From Candidatus Phocaeicola excrementigallinarum (GTDB taxonomy: Bacteria; Bacteroidota; Bacteroidia; Bacteroidales; Bacteroidaceae), in contig DWVR01000011.1 in the NCBI GenBank assembly GCA_019120125.1, positions 1-46,687 on the forward strand: a stretch of DNA of 46,687 bases. Direction: 5' to 3'. Each line of letters begins with the position of its first letter. Position 1 is the stretch's first letter. Made by a program: the position numbers and the translations under genes. Below the pieces are notes generated by a model that had not been told where the DNA came from, ran no database searches, and was given only the letters and a program-made list of their open reading frames with translations. This document shows, one piece after another, positions 33,596 through 43,879 of the stretch.

Positions 33596-35560
33596 ATGAA
33601 AACAAACAAACTTTTTATAGGAATAGGATTGCTTGGACTGGCCACTCTGTGCGCCTGTTCTGACTTTGACGAAGTGAATTCCGACCCGTCAAAGACCACT
33701 ATCGAATCCACTCTCCCGGAATACTTCCTGAACAACTCCATCGGCAAGATCCAGATGGACCCGAGTACCGGCGAACGTGTATATTATCTGAACTGGGGTG
33801 ACGCGTCCCGTGCCTTCGGAGAAGCCGGAATGCTGTCAGTCGGCCTGTATGATGACGACTATATATCCAGTTACTACTATCCGTGTATTTCCAACGCCAT
33901 CAATTATGCGACCATCGCCCTTACTGAAGCGGGGAAACGTGCGGCTGAGGAACCTTTCTATGGAAACTTACGGCAGTTTGCCCGTATCTGGCGTGCCATG
34001 CTGGCCGCCCAGTTTGCCGACAGTTTCGGCCCCTATCCTATCAATGCCGGACAGGGAGAGACACCTGTATACAACACGCAAAAAGAGACTTATCAGTTTA
34101 TCTTGAAAGAGCTGAAAGAAGCTGTTGATTCCATCGACGTGTCTGTCACGCCGACGGAAACCCAAGCTGCTTGCGACCCTGCATACGGTTATGCAGCCGA
34201 CAAATGGCTGAAGCTCGGAAACTCTTTCCGCATGCGTTATGCCATGCGGCTGACAAATACGGACATGGCGGCTGACGCCCAAACCGAATTTGAAGACGCC
34301 TGCAAGGACGGAAACTATATCAAGACCATGGACGACATGCTGTGGTTCGCTTCCAACAACGGATGGGACGACTACACAAGCCCCTATACCCGTACGTGGA
34401 ACCTGCAGGCCCTGTCGTCTACCATGGCCAACCTGATGACCAATCTGGGCGGTGTGGCTGTGGCCGACCAGCGTTCCGATTTGGCCCAATATACCAAGCC
34501 GAACGACTATCTGGGAATCAGATACGACAAACATTTTCTGGAAAATACAGACAATCCGACCAAACAATACTGGCTGGACGGCATTCCGGAAAATCTTGAC
34601 CCCCGTGCATTAAAAATGTTCTGGCTGGTGAATGACAATGCTGCCGACAACGCGATTACGACCGACCAGAAAGGCACAAGCATCAATACACGAGGAGGCT
34701 ATCTCCTGCCAATGGAAGAAGGAAGCAAGGACACCATCTGGGTGTCAGGGACCTGCACATGGAACGGAGTCCCGACGGGAAGCTCAACCAGCTGGTCCCC
34801 GACACTGGCATACAATGAGATAATCACCACATCCAGCGGCATCCGTTCCTGCTATCCGCTGTGGGGAACCCAGTATTGTTCGGGAAGCGAAGAGGCGGTA
34901 AGTCTGGGCCGTGTCGTATTCTTCGGTGCATGGGAATCCTACTTCCTGCTGGCCGAGGCGGCCTTGCGAGGATGGAATACCGCCGGTGTAAGCGACCGGA
35001 CAGCGTATGAAGACGGTGTACGTGCCAGCTTCGAGTATTTCGGCGTGAGTGAGTTCGCCGATGAATACCTGGCCTCTACCGACTATAACCGTGTAGGTAC
35101 ATCCGTGAACTATGCCCACACCGCCGAGCCCGCCTCTTTCCAAGCTGATTATGTGGACGGCTATACGGGTGCTCAAAGCACAGTGCAATATGCTTATCCT
35201 GTGGCTTCAAAAACACTCTACGGGCAAGCTCTGAACGATAAGCTGACGAAAATCATCACCCAGAAATATCTGGCTCAGATGCCTTATCTCGTATTGGAGG
35301 CATGGTCCGACCATCGCCGTCTGGGACTGCCGTTCTTCGACATGACAGCCAATGAAAGTGTGATGACCGGCTCCGACATGACCGGTTGGACTCCCACCTC
35401 ATGGGAATCCGGACAAAAATGGAATCATTATCCGCAACGCTTGAGATATCCTTTGTCGCTGCTGACTTCAGACAGAGACGGCTACAATCAGGCACTCGAA
35501 CTGTTGGGCGGAAGCAACACGACCATGGTTCCGCTTTGGTGGTCATTGGGAGCAGAATAA
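33596..35560 (+). CDS. SusD/RagB-family surface nutrient-binding lipoprotein (SusD-like_2 type)
   Basis: The 654-residue lipoprotein (lipobox LCAC, C21) forms the lid over the SusC barrel and captures substrate outside the cell. The N-terminal ...DFDEVNSDPSKTTIESTLPE and the helical repeats FARIWRAMLAAQFADSFGPY and KWLKLGNSFRMRYAMRLTN are typical of the SusD-like_2 subgroup (Pfam PF12771 as I recall), whose members pair with SusC proteins for cargo that is often not a classical polysaccharide. The C-terminal part (YLAQMPYLVLEAWSDHRRLG, RLRYPLSLLTSDRDGYNQAL) is also standard. It starts 21 bp after susC and ends at a terminator. Confidence 0.93.
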   Translation: MKTNKLFIGIGLLGLATLCACSDFDEVNSDPSKTTIESTLPEYFLNNSIGKIQMDPSTGERVYYLNWGDASRAFGEAGMLSVGLYDDDYISSYYYPCISNAINYATIALTEAGKRAAEEPFYGNLRQFARIWRAMLAAQFADSFGPYPINAGQGETPVYNTQKETYQFILKELKEAVDSIDVSVTPTETQAACDPAYGYAADKWLKLGNSFRMRYAMRLTNTDMAADAQTEFEDACKDGNYIKTMDDMLWFASNNGWDDYTSPYTRTWNLQALSSTMANLMTNLGGVAVADQRSDLAQYTKPNDYLGIRYDKHFLENTDNPTKQYWLDGIPENLDPRALKMFWLVNDNAADNAITTDQKGTSINTRGGYLLPMEEGSKDTIWVSGTCTWNGVPTGSSTSWSPTLAYNEIITTSSGIRSCYPLWGTQYCSGSEEAVSLGRVVFFGAWESYFLLAEAALRGWNTAGVSDRTAYEDGVRASFEYFGVSEFADEYLASTDYNRVGTSVNYAHTAEPASFQADYVDGYTGAQSTVQYAYPVASKTLYGQALNDKLTKIITQKYLAQMPYLVLEAWSDHRRLGLPFFDMTANESVMTGSDMTGWTPTSWESGQKWNHYPQRLRYPLSLLTSDRDGYNQALELLGGSNTTMVPLWWSLGAE

Positions 35561-35590
35561 CCCCTAAAATTCAGATTTGTCTTTGCATAT

Positions 35591-35627
35591 TCCCGCTGCG
35601 TCTTGGTCTCCCCCAAGACCAGCGGGA
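35591..35627. terminator. Terminator between susD and the YitT-family gene
   Basis: TCCCGCTG (35591-35598) pairs with CAGCGGGA (35620-35627), with an inner TCTTG/CAAGA stem. It is GC-rich, 30 bp after the susD stop and 6 bp from the convergent stop. The plus-strand flank is T-rich. Confidence 0.75.
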
Positions 35628-35632
35628 TTCTT

Positions 35633-36532
35633 TCATTTCACTTTCAGCTTGTCAAACCCTTCGCCATACACTCCCACCACATTGCTCTGGGAAATGAAGG
35701 CATTGGGATCGATGTCCTTCACCAGACGGAAAATGTCGAGCGACTCGCTTTTCTTGGCCAATACGACCACTACTTTCATATCCTGCTTGCTATACCAGCC
35801 CGTTCCGTCGAGCAATGTCACGCCACGGTTAATCCTCGTAGAAATTCCCTCTGCGATTTCCTCATATTTCCGGGAAAAAATCAGGAACTGCACCGACTGA
35901 CGGGCACTGTTCACCACGTAGTCAATCACAATACTCATGATAAACAATACACAAAAACCGAACAACACCCGACGCCAGTCATGAAAAATGAAATAACAGG
36001 ACGAAATGATGACAATATCACAATACATCATCATCCTTCCCAACGTCACATCCTTATATTTATTGATAATCCAGGCGATGATATCAGTGCCGCCCGTGCT
36101 TCCATTATTACAGAACACGATTCCTACCCCGAACCCCAACAGTCCGGCACCGATTACGCAAGCCATAAAATCCTGATTAGGCCCAAGCAACTGCGGCAGC
36201 TGTCCGTTCTCGTCCTTCAGTATCATCTGGAAGAACCACAACAGGAAGGTCAGCATGAAAATGGCATAAACGGTCTTCACACTGAATTTCGGACCGAGAA
36301 TCTTCAACGCAAACCCCAGAAACACGGCATTTATAAGAAAATACGAAATCTGTATCTCCACCCCCGTGGCATAATAGATAATAGCCGCAATACCCGTCAC
36401 TCCTCCGGTCGCAATCTGATAAGGAAGCAGAAAAGCCGCCCAACCAAGAGAATAGCAGATAAGGCCGAACGTAATGGCCAGATAGTCTTTCGACTCCCGG
36501 CCCAATTTCTTGATCAATACTGATGATTCCAT
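35633..36532 (-). CDS. YitT/DUF2179-family membrane protein
   Basis: The 299-residue protein has about five hydrophobic segments in residues 15-210 (FGLICYSLGWAAFLLPYQIA, YFLINAVFLGFALKIL, VYAIFMLTFLLWFF, FMACVIGAGLLGFGVGIVF, VLFGFCVLFIMSIVIDYVV). They include the family block NGSTGGTDIIAWIINKY. A C-terminal DUF2179 domain follows (about 215-299, KVVVVLAKKSESLDIFRLVK and ISQSNVVGVYGEGFD). The family is widespread and poorly understood; a transport role is suspected but not shown. It is convergent with susD and separated from leuS by an inverted-repeat element. Confidence 0.9.
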   Translation of the reverse strand: MESSVLIKKLGRESKDYLAITFGLICYSLGWAAFLLPYQIATGGVTGIAAIIYYATGVEIQISYFLINAVFLGFALKILGPKFSVKTVYAIFMLTFLLWFFQMILKDENGQLPQLLGPNQDFMACVIGAGLLGFGVGIVFCNNGSTGGTDIIAWIINKYKDVTLGRMMMYCDIVIISSCYFIFHDWRRVLFGFCVLFIMSIVIDYVVNSARQSVQFLIFSRKYEEIAEGISTRINRGVTLLDGTGWYSKQDMKVVVVLAKKSESLDIFRLVKDIDPNAFISQSNVVGVYGEGFDKLKVK

Positions 36533-36548
36533 ATATATTCAAATTAAA

Positions 36549-36621
36549 GACGCAGACCCACACAGAATTACACAGATTAAAAAATCAAGTTTATCTGCGG
36601 AAATCTGCGTGAATCTGCGTC
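36549..36621. repeat. Inverted-repeat element built from 11-bp AATCTGCGTG-like units
   Basis: The right arm (36591-36621) holds three tandem copies of an ATCTGCGKRA phrase spaced about 11 bp apart. The left arm (36549-36580) is its imperfect inverted complement with ACACAGA-type variants. The whole folds into a long hairpin with a 10-nt loop. It fills the 120-bp gap between the YitT-family gene and leuS. I recall similar 'ctgcgt' repeats as common intergenic elements in many bacteria. Confidence 0.65.
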
Positions 36622-36652
36622 CAAGGAAAATCAATCCTCTATTTTCTCAAAA

Positions 36653-39487
36653 TTACAATACGACATTCACGATCTTTCTCGGCACGATAATCACCTTTTT
36701 CGGTGTCCTGCCCTCAATCCACTTCTGCGACTGTTCTTCCGCCATCACTGCCGCCTGAATCGTATCATTGTCGGCATCTACGGGGAATTCCATCGTAAAG
36801 CGTGCCTTACCGTTGAACGAGATCGTATATTTCACGGAATCTTCCTTGAGATACTCTTCATTGCACAACGGCCATTTTGCATCGCATACCGTCGTGTCGT
36901 GTCCGAGAGCCTCCCACAACTCTTCCGACAGGTGTGGGGCAAACGGTGCCAAAAGCACGATCAGATCGCACAATACAGACTTGTTACGGCACTTCAACGC
37001 CGTCAGCTCGTTCACACAGATCATGAACGCGCTGACAGAAGTATTGTATGAGAACACCTCAATATCAGCCGTCACCTTCTTGATCAGCTTGTGAATGGAT
37101 TTCAGCTCTTCTTTGGAAGCCTCTCCTTCTGCCGGAAGGAAATTGCCCTGACGGTCGTAGAACAAGTTCCAGAGTTTCTTCAGGAAACGGTGTACACCGT
37201 CGATACCGTTCGTATCCCACGGCTTCGACTGTTCTACCGGACCAAGGAACATCTCATACATACGCAAGGTATCGGCACCGTACTTCTCGACAATCATGTC
37301 GGGATTCACCACATTATACATCGACTTGCTCATCTTCTCAACCGCCCATCCGCAGATATACTTGCCGTCTTCCAGAATGAACTCCGCCGTACCGTATTCC
37401 GGACGCCAGTTCTTGAACGCTTCTATATCCAGGACATCGTTCGACACGATGTTCACGTCCACATGAAGCGGTGTCACATCGTACTGGTCTTTCAAGCCCA
37501 ACGACACAAATGTGTTGGTGTCTTTGATACGGTATACAAAATTACTCCGTCCCTGAATCATTCCCTGGTTTACCAGCTTCTGGAACGGTTCTTCCTTCAC
37601 ACTGACACCCAGATCGTGCAGGAACTTGTTCCAGAAACGCGAATAAATCAAGTGACCGGTAGCGTGTTCCGTACCACCCACATACAGGTCCACATTCTGC
37701 CAATAGTGGTCAGCCTTTTCAGACACCAGCTCCTTGCCGTTGTGCGGATCCATGTAGCGCAGATAATAGGCACTCGAACCGGCGAATCCCGGCATCGTAT
37801 TCAGTTCCAACGGGAACACATTCACATTGTCTATCTTCGAGTTTTCCACGACCTCGCCTTTCGTCACATCCCATGCCCATCTGGTGGCGTGCCCCAAAGG
37901 CGGTTCGCCGGTCTCAGTCGGCAGGAACTTGTCCACCTCCGGCAGTTCGAGCGGAAGCTTGCTCTCATCAATCATATAAGGCATTCCGTCCTTATAGTAC
38001 ACAGGGAACGGCTCTCCCCAATAACGCTGACGGGAGAAGATGGCGTCGCGCAGACGATAGTTCACCTTCACACGTCCCAGATTGTGTTCCTTCACATATT
38101 TCTTGGTCGCTGCAATCGCTTCCTTGATAGTCAGTCCGTTCAGATTCAGGTCACAATAAGGAGTGACGCCGGCTTTCGGAGAATTACATACGATACCTTC
38201 CTTCGCATCGAAACTTTCCTCACTCACGTCGCATCCTTCCACCAACGGAACAATCGGCAGGTTGAAATGCTTGGCAAAAGCATAGTCACGGCTGTCATGG
38301 GCAGGAACCGCCATGATGGCACCCGTACCGTAACCGGCCAATACATAATCACTTATCCAGATAGGCACAGCCTCACCGGTAAACGGATTGACGGCATACG
38401 ACCCGCTGAACACTCCCGTTACACGACGGTCGGAAATACGCTCACGCTCCGTACGTTTCTTTGTGCGGTCCAGATAAGCCTCCACTTCGGCACGCTGGGC
38501 ATCTGTAGTCAGTAGCGGAACCAGCTCACTTTCCGGAGCCAGCACCATGAAAGTCACACCGAACATCGTATCGGCACGGGTCGTAAAGATCGTGAACTCC
38601 ATATCACTGTCCTTCACCTTAAAGCGCACCTCCGCACCTTCCGAACGGCCGATCCAATTGCGCTGCGTCTCTTTCAGCGATTCGGTCCAGTCTATCTTAT
38701 CCAATCCGTCAAGCAGACGTTGCGCGTATGCGGAAACACGCAGACACCACTGGCGCATCTTCTTCTGCACCACCGGATAGCCACCGCGTTCCGACACACC
38801 GTCCACCACTTCATCATTGGCCAGCACCGTACCCAATTGCGGACACCAGTTCACCATTGTCTCGCCCAAATAAGCGATACGGTAGTTCATCAGTGTCTCC
38901 TGCTTTTCCCTTTCCGTCTTCGCGTTCCATTCACCAGCCGTGAAGCTCAGTTCCTCTCCACAGGCCACGTCAATGCCTTCAGTTCCCTGCTTCTCAAACA
39001 CGGCCACCAGCTCACTGACAGGACGTGCCTTTTGCACGGCATTATCATAATAGCTGTTGAACATTTTCTGGAAGGCCCATTGAGTCCAATGATAATATTC
39101 CGGATCACAGGTACGTACCTCGCGGTCCCAGTCGAACGAGAAACCGATCTTGTCAAGCTGCTCACGGTAACGGTTGATATTGTTGACAGTAGTGATTGCC
39201 GGATGCTGTCCCGTCTGGATGGCATACTGCTCAGCCGGAAGTCCGTACGCGTCATACCCCATCGGATTCAGTACATTGAAACCCTGCAGACGTTTGTAAC
39301 GCGCATAAATGTCACTGGCGATGTATCCCAGCGGATGCCCCACATGAAGTCCCGCTCCCGAAGGATAAGGGAACATGTTCAGCACATAATACTTTTGTTT
39401 CGATTCATCTTCGGCCACTTTGTAGGTCTTGTCCTCCACCCACTTCTGCCGCCATTTTTTCTCAATCTCTCTGAAATTATATTCCAT
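36653..39487 (-). CDS. leuS: Leucyl-tRNA synthetase
   Basis: This class I synthetase of 944 residues charges tRNA-Leu. The HIGH motif is [16 protein letters not shown] (40-55). The CP1 editing domain covers roughly 220-420, with its threonine-rich site [10 protein letters not shown] (301-310) and the conserved aspartate in [12 protein letters not shown] (393-404). KMSKS lies at 718-722. A segment of about 60 residues before KMSKS (near 650-715) corresponds to the leucine-specific insertion. It is slightly longer than E. coli LeuS (860), as usual in Bacteroidales. It has its own upstream promoter motif; the neighbouring exopolyphosphatase gene ends at its own terminator. Confidence 0.98.
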   Translation of the reverse strand: MEYNFREIEKKWRQKWVEDKTYKVAEDESKQKYYVLNMFPYPSGAGLHVGHPLGYIASDIYARYKRLQGFNVLNPMGYDAYGLPAEQYAIQTGQHPAITTVNNINRYREQLDKIGFSFDWDREVRTCDPEYYHWTQWAFQKMFNSYYDNAVQKARPVSELVAVFEKQGTEGIDVACGEELSFTAGEWNAKTEREKQETLMNYRIAYLGETMVNWCPQLGTVLANDEVVDGVSERGGYPVVQKKMRQWCLRVSAYAQRLLDGLDKIDWTESLKETQRNWIGRSEGAEVRFKVKDSDMEFTIFTTRADTMFGVTFMVLAPESELVPLLTTDAQRAEVEAYLDRTKKRTERERISDRRVTGVFSGSYAVNPFTGEAVPIWISDYVLAGYGTGAIMAVPAHDSRDYAFAKHFNLPIVPLVEGCDVSEESFDAKEGIVCNSPKAGVTPYCDLNLNGLTIKEAIAATKKYVKEHNLGRVKVNYRLRDAIFSRQRYWGEPFPVYYKDGMPYMIDESKLPLELPEVDKFLPTETGEPPLGHATRWAWDVTKGEVVENSKIDNVNVFPLELNTMPGFAGSSAYYLRYMDPHNGKELVSEKADHYWQNVDLYVGGTEHATGHLIYSRFWNKFLHDLGVSVKEEPFQKLVNQGMIQGRSNFVYRIKDTNTFVSLGLKDQYDVTPLHVDVNIVSNDVLDIEAFKNWRPEYGTAEFILEDGKYICGWAVEKMSKSMYNVVNPDMIVEKYGADTLRMYEMFLGPVEQSKPWDTNGIDGVHRFLKKLWNLFYDRQGNFLPAEGEASKEELKSIHKLIKKVTADIEVFSYNTSVSAFMICVNELTALKCRNKSVLCDLIVLLAPFAPHLSEELWEALGHDTTVCDAKWPLCNEEYLKEDSVKYTISFNGKARFTMEFPVDADNDTIQAAVMAEEQSQKWIEGRTPKKVIIVPRKIVNVVL

Positions 39488-39537
39488 AGCGAGGGTATTA
39501 TATATTATTTGTTTCTGTCATTTTCCGAACTGACGTG

Positions 39538-39545
39538 CAAAGATA
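39538..39545 (-). promoter_or_regulatory. -7 promoter element of leuS
   Basis: Minus-strand TATCTTTG matches TAnnTTTG, about 50 nt before the start codon. No -33 TTTG is apparent. Confidence 0.4.
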
Positions 39546-39602
39546 ATGAAAGTTGACAGGTTTATAGACATTTACGTGACACATTTTTCAGGCACAACAG
39601 AA

Positions 39603-39631
39603 AAGGCTGCCTCCTGCGAAGAGACAGCCTT
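39603..39631 (-). terminator. Terminator of the ppk-exopolyphosphatase operon
   Basis: AAGGCTG (39603-39609) pairs with CAGCCTT (39625-39631), and an inner CTC/GAG extends the stem. On the minus strand a T-rich TTTTCTGTT follows, 24 nt past the stop at 39655. Confidence 0.75.
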
Positions 39632-39654
39632 CCCCTATTTCAATCACGACACGG

Positions 39655-40602
39655 TCATTTTCCGCCCAGCGCCGCCTTTTCCTGTTCCACATGATGGGCA
39701 TACAGACCATCAATGATACCGTCGGACAGGCCGATGACCGGCACATAGACATAAGCCGCGTGAATGATGTCGGCAATGGTGGTAAAGATCTCACCCGCCG
39801 GCACGATCACATCCGCACGGTCAGGCTTCAACTGATATTTCTCCATCCGTTCCTCCACCGACAGCACCTTCAGGTCATCATACAGCTCATGAAGGACTTC
39901 CACGGTCATCTTCTGCTCCTTCTTGTCCTTCTTCTCCACCAGCCGGTAAATCTTGTTGATGTTGCCTCCGGACCCGATGATGTTCGTCCCCGGATACGAT
40001 TGGGCCAGCTCGGCCATGTCCTTCTTCAGGCGATCCCACTCGCCCGGTTTGACTGCCTTGTTCAGGATTCTCACCGTACCGATGTTATATGAGCGGCTGC
40101 ATACCAGTTCACCTTGCGAAAGCAGGTTGATTTCCGTACTTCCGCCGCCTACATCCACATACATATAGTTTCCGTTGCGGTCTTCCATGCATTCGATGTG
40201 GTTGTTGTAAACCATTTTCGCCTCTTCCTGTCCGTCGATGATCTCGATGTTGATGCCTGTTTTCTTCCTGATGCGTTTGATGATGTCCTTGCCGTTCTTG
40301 GCATCACGCATGGCCGAAGTGGCACACGCACGGTAATCCTCCACATTATAGATCTTCATCAGATTCTGATAAGCCTCCATAAGGCGAATCATGTTCTTTT
40401 CCTTCTTTTCCGACAACTTGCCCATGCCGAACACATCAAAACCCAAACGCAGCGGCACGCGCAACAGGAGCACTTTCGAGAAAGTCGCCTTTCCTTCGTG
40501 ATCCTCTTCCACATGCTTGATGAGCAGGCGGACCGCATTCGAGCCGATGTCGATAGCGGCATAATTAAAGCCGCATCCTTCAAATCTGTTTTTCAGTTCC
40601 AT
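39655..40602 (-). CDS. Ppx/GppA-family exopolyphosphatase
   Basis: The 315-residue single ASKHA-fold phosphatase is of the short Ppx/GppA type. The phosphate-1 loop is AAIDIGSNAVRLLI (15-28), the catalytic glutamate lies in IDGQEEAKM (E126), and the phosphate-2 loop is VDVGGGSTE (149-157). Members remove terminal phosphates from inorganic polyphosphate or from pppGpp. Its position 8 bp after polyphosphate kinase on the same strand favours polyphosphate. A synthesising and a degrading enzyme in one operon suggests turnover control at the activity level. Confidence 0.92.
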   Translation of the reverse strand: MELKNRFEGCGFNYAAIDIGSNAVRLLIKHVEEDHEGKATFSKVLLLRVPLRLGFDVFGMGKLSEKKEKNMIRLMEAYQNLMKIYNVEDYRACATSAMRDAKNGKDIIKRIRKKTGINIEIIDGQEEAKMVYNNHIECMEDRNGNYMYVDVGGGSTEINLLSQGELVCSRSYNIGTVRILNKAVKPGEWDRLKKDMAELAQSYPGTNIIGSGGNINKIYRLVEKKDKKEQKMTVEVLHELYDDLKVLSVEERMEKYQLKPDRADVIVPAGEIFTTIADIIHAAYVYVPVIGLSDGIIDGLYAHHVEQEKAALGGK

Positions 40603-40610
40603 AATATTAT

Positions 40611-42689
40611 TTAGTCATTCAGGTTCTCTGCCACGTAATAGTCATAGAGTGCTTCCTGCGAACGGAACGGCTTCTCTCCTTCCCCTGCCGCTCCCTCACT
40701 CCAGAACTTGTTTTCTCCATGCCCGTCGACGATACGCCCCTGCATGGTGTCTTTCAGTCCATACTCCACAATCCGCCTCATCTCTTCCTTGATTTCAGGA
40801 TTGTAGACCGGAGTGACCACCTCGATACGGTTGTCCAGATTGCGCGGCATCCAGTCGGCCGAGCCGATGAACACCTTTTCCTCGCCTCCGTTGGCAAATA
40901 CAAAGATACGTGAATGTTCCAAATAACGGTCAATTATTCCATGAATTCTGATGTTCGAGCTGATTCCGGGTATTCCTGTCACCAATGAGCAATTGCCACG
41001 GAGCACCAGGTCAATATCCACACCCGCCTGCGAAGCCTCATAGAGTTTGTTCACCATGATCGGGTCGGTGATATGGTTGATCTTTATCTTGATATATGCG
41101 GGCTTTCCGGCTTTCTTGTTCTTGATCTCATTGTTGACCAATGCCACGAACCTGTTTTTCATCTCGTTCGGGGAAACCAGCAGTTCCTTGAACTTGACAG
41201 GAGTGTACGGACGCTCAATGAAGTCGAACACATGGTCCACATCCCTCACCAGACGCGGATAGGCGGTCATCAACATACAGTCGGTATACATACGCGCATT
41301 GCCCTCATGGAAATTACCGGTGCTGATGCAGGCGATGTCCGGACCTTTCTTCATGCCGATGTGCGTGATCTTGGAATGCACCTTCAAGCCTTCCACACCG
41401 AAAATCACCTTAATACCCGCATCCTGCATCTTCTTCGACCAGTTGATGTTGGACGCCTCATCAAAACGTGCCAACAGCTCGATGCAGACAGTCACCTTCT
41501 TTCCGTTGCGTGCCGCGCCGATAAGCGCCTTCACCACCTTCGACTCCTTGGCCAGACGGTAGAGGGTGATCTTGATGCTTTCCACTTCCTTGCTTACGGC
41601 CGCCTCCTGCAGTACACGGATAAACGAGTCGAAACTATGATAAGGCACATGGATAAAACGGTCCTTCTCCTGGATTTTCTGAAGCAGGCTCTCCGGTCCG
41701 TCGAGTTCCTTTTTCAGGATAGGCGGCCATGCCGGGTATTTCAGATGCGGACGCCCGCAGTCAGGAAATTTCATCAGATCCTTATGGTTCTGATAACGCC
41801 CGCTGCTGATGACGGTATCCATGGTGTCGAGGTCCAGTTTTTTCAACACCCTTTTCAACAGGTCCTTCGGCATGTTCGAATCGTAAATCACGCGCAAAGG
41901 CTCGCCACGCTTGCGGCTCTTCACACCTTTCGATATTTTCTGCAACGTACCGGTACGCAAGTCGTTGTCAATCTCCATTTCCGCGTCACGCGTGAACTTG
42001 AAGGCATACGCTTCATACTCTTCGAAGCCGAGCCCTTCAAACACCAAAGGAAGGCAACAACGGATCACGTCGTCAAGATACATCAGATAGCTCTTGCTGT
42101 CGCTGTCCGGAAGACGGACAAAACGGCCGCAGATATTCACGGGAAGCTCAAGGAAAGCATAGTCAGCGACAGACTTCCCTCCACTTTTCCTGACCGCTTT
42201 CACGGCCAGATAGATATTCTCATCGTTCTCATAATCCAGCAGCTTGATGGCCGAGAACCACACAGGGATCAGGAAACCATAGATTTTCTCTTTATAGAAG
42301 GAACGGATGAACTCCAGCTGACCGGGAGTGACCTCCGTGTCTGAGACAAGGTAAATGTTTTCTTTCCGCAGGTCGGCTGTCACATTGTGTACGGCCTCCT
42401 CATAGTCTTTCACATAATGGGAATTGATCTTCCCGATCTGTCTGAGCAGTTTCTTGGCCTTGTCGCGCTCCTTCGTGGCAGACCGGTCCATACACTCCGC
42501 GATACGGCTTTGTGTCGCGACACGGACACGGAAAAACTCGTCAAGGTTATTCGAGTAAATGCCCAGGAACGCCATACGTTCCAGAATGGGTACATGAGGA
42601 CGGCAGGCCTCCTGCAAGATCCGTCTGTTGAAATACATCCAGCTTATATCCCTTTCCAGATAAGGGTATTCTTTTTTATTCTGTGCCAT
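40611..42689 (-). CDS. ppk1: Polyphosphate kinase 1
   Basis: The 692-residue PPK1 makes inorganic polyphosphate from ATP. N-terminal and head domains are recognisable (LERDISWMYFNRRILQEA at 11-28). The first catalytic domain carries the autophosphorylated histidine H438 in GLKVHSKITHIG. The second has H592 in DRYLEHSRIFVFANGG. The arginine-bearing substrate block CIELLARFDEASNI (402-415) is intact. It is first in the ppk1-exopolyphosphatase pair, 71 bp after the glycosyltransferase gene on the same strand. Confidence 0.96.
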   Translation of the reverse strand: MAQNKKEYPYLERDISWMYFNRRILQEACRPHVPILERMAFLGIYSNNLDEFFRVRVATQSRIAECMDRSATKERDKAKKLLRQIGKINSHYVKDYEEAVHNVTADLRKENIYLVSDTEVTPGQLEFIRSFYKEKIYGFLIPVWFSAIKLLDYENDENIYLAVKAVRKSGGKSVADYAFLELPVNICGRFVRLPDSDSKSYLMYLDDVIRCCLPLVFEGLGFEEYEAYAFKFTRDAEMEIDNDLRTGTLQKISKGVKSRKRGEPLRVIYDSNMPKDLLKRVLKKLDLDTMDTVISSGRYQNHKDLMKFPDCGRPHLKYPAWPPILKKELDGPESLLQKIQEKDRFIHVPYHSFDSFIRVLQEAAVSKEVESIKITLYRLAKESKVVKALIGAARNGKKVTVCIELLARFDEASNINWSKKMQDAGIKVIFGVEGLKVHSKITHIGMKKGPDIACISTGNFHEGNARMYTDCMLMTAYPRLVRDVDHVFDFIERPYTPVKFKELLVSPNEMKNRFVALVNNEIKNKKAGKPAYIKIKINHITDPIMVNKLYEASQAGVDIDLVLRGNCSLVTGIPGISSNIRIHGIIDRYLEHSRIFVFANGGEEKVFIGSADWMPRNLDNRIEVVTPVYNPEIKEEMRRIVEYGLKDTMQGRIVDGHGENKFWSEGAAGEGEKPFRSQEALYDYYVAENLND

Positions 42690-42760
42690 AAAACCACTTT
42701 TTTTGCAAAATAAATGATTTTATGTTACAAGATGATTTCAACAGGTGAATTTAGTTTTTT

Positions 42761-43879
42761 TTACACAAATTCCTCCACCATATACATGTGGTGGAACGAG
42801 TTCTGCGACTCAAAACGCTCTATCTCGTTCAATATGATGTATTCGGCCGACTCCGCCCACCTGCGGAACTGTCCGTTCGGACGGTATCTGTCCGCAAAAT
42901 CCAGCAGATTGCTCAAGTTGAAGTTCTCGTCAATGATCCCGGCCCCGTTCCGCTCCGCATCGAAAGCATTGCACTCCTGCTCGATGTGGGCGGGCACCAT
43001 CAGTATAGGTTTCTCCAGATACATGGCCTCGCACACCGACTCGAACCCGGCGGTACTGGCATACGCCTTGCATCCCGCCATCTGACGGAGGAACTCCACA
43101 TCGTCAAGCTGATAGAATGAAAGGGTGTCATCTATCTTCTTCACCGGCTCCTCTTCCCAATGGTCCCAAAAGAAACGCAAGGGAACACGTGGATGCGCCT
43201 TATGCCATTGCATGACGCTTTCCGAGAATCCGGAATTCACCATATACCCGTGAATGTAGTCACCCTGTCCGCTTTCCTGACGGAACACGTCGGCACGGAG
43301 CAAAGGCGGTACCACCGTAATGTTTCTCTCACGATCTTCCCTCATCGGACGAAACGACAAAGCCAGCCTGCGCACGGCTCCTATCGAGGTCATTTTCGTG
43401 AAGAAATTGAGGAAAAAGAGACTGAGACGGTTCGCCTTCGGGAACTTGAAGTCCTTGTGCAAGAACAGATACTGGTGGCCGATGCAGACATGAGGCACAC
43501 GGGGACGCAAGAAAAAATAAGTCAGACCAGTGAGCAACTCATAAAAGTTGATGACCAGTTCGGCTCCGGTACTTTCTATACGGTGCCTGATATAGCACAT
43601 GCTTTCCACATATTCCGGAAGCTTCAGCAAATTATACGCCACACTTCTCGGCAGATCGGCCCGTTTGTTGGCTTGCGTGGGAAGGAAGTTGGGGCTGACG
43701 AACTGCCTGACAGGAGCATGGACGGAACGGCTGAAAAAGCCCGGAAGGCGGCGTGACTCACTCTTGCCCACCAACACTTCCACCACCTCGTGCCCGTTGC
43801 TCCGGAGCAGTCTCTCCATGGTGATGGCCTGGGTGAGATGGCCTCTCCCCTCACCCTGCACGATGAACAGCACTTTCAT
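42761..43879 (-). CDS. Glycosyltransferase, GT-B fold (MurG/UGT-like)
   Basis: The 372-residue protein starts MKVLFIVQGEGRGHLTQAIT, with the glycine-rich loop typical of GT-B enzymes of the MurG and UDP-glucuronosyltransferase kind. Its C-terminal half carries the donor-binding block AYASTAGFESVCEAMYLEKP (about 284-303) and IEQECNAFDAERNGAGIIDE. It has no signal peptide; basic and hydrophobic patches in the N-terminal half suit a peripheral membrane enzyme acting on a lipid acceptor. It overlaps the phosphoesterase gene by 4 bp, so the two products probably act in one pathway. Donor and acceptor are unknown. Confidence 0.85.
   Translation of the reverse strand: MKVLFIVQGEGRGHLTQAITMERLLRSNGHEVVEVLVGKSESRRLPGFFSRSVHAPVRQFVSPNFLPTQANKRADLPRSVAYNLLKLPEYVESMCYIRHRIESTGAELVINFYELLTGLTYFFLRPRVPHVCIGHQYLFLHKDFKFPKANRLSLFFLNFFTKMTSIGAVRRLALSFRPMREDRERNITVVPPLLRADVFRQESGQGDYIHGYMVNSGFSESVMQWHKAHPRVPLRFFWDHWEEEPVKKIDDTLSFYQLDDVEFLRQMAGCKAYASTAGFESVCEAMYLEKPILMVPAHIEQECNAFDAERNGAGIIDENFNLSNLLDFADRYRPNGQFRRWAESAEYIILNEIERFESQNSFHHMYMVEEFV

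Noticed and set aside
28744-35560. Classical polysaccharide utilisation locus
   Set aside because: SusC and SusD are present, but there is no carbohydrate-active enzyme within the window, so substrate type is left open.
37091-38515. Plus-strand open frame of 474 codons, and similar ones opposite ppk1 (41073-42344)
   Set aside because: Antisense shadows of leuS and ppk1; His/Gln/Arg-rich translations are typical of reverse-complemented coding sequence.
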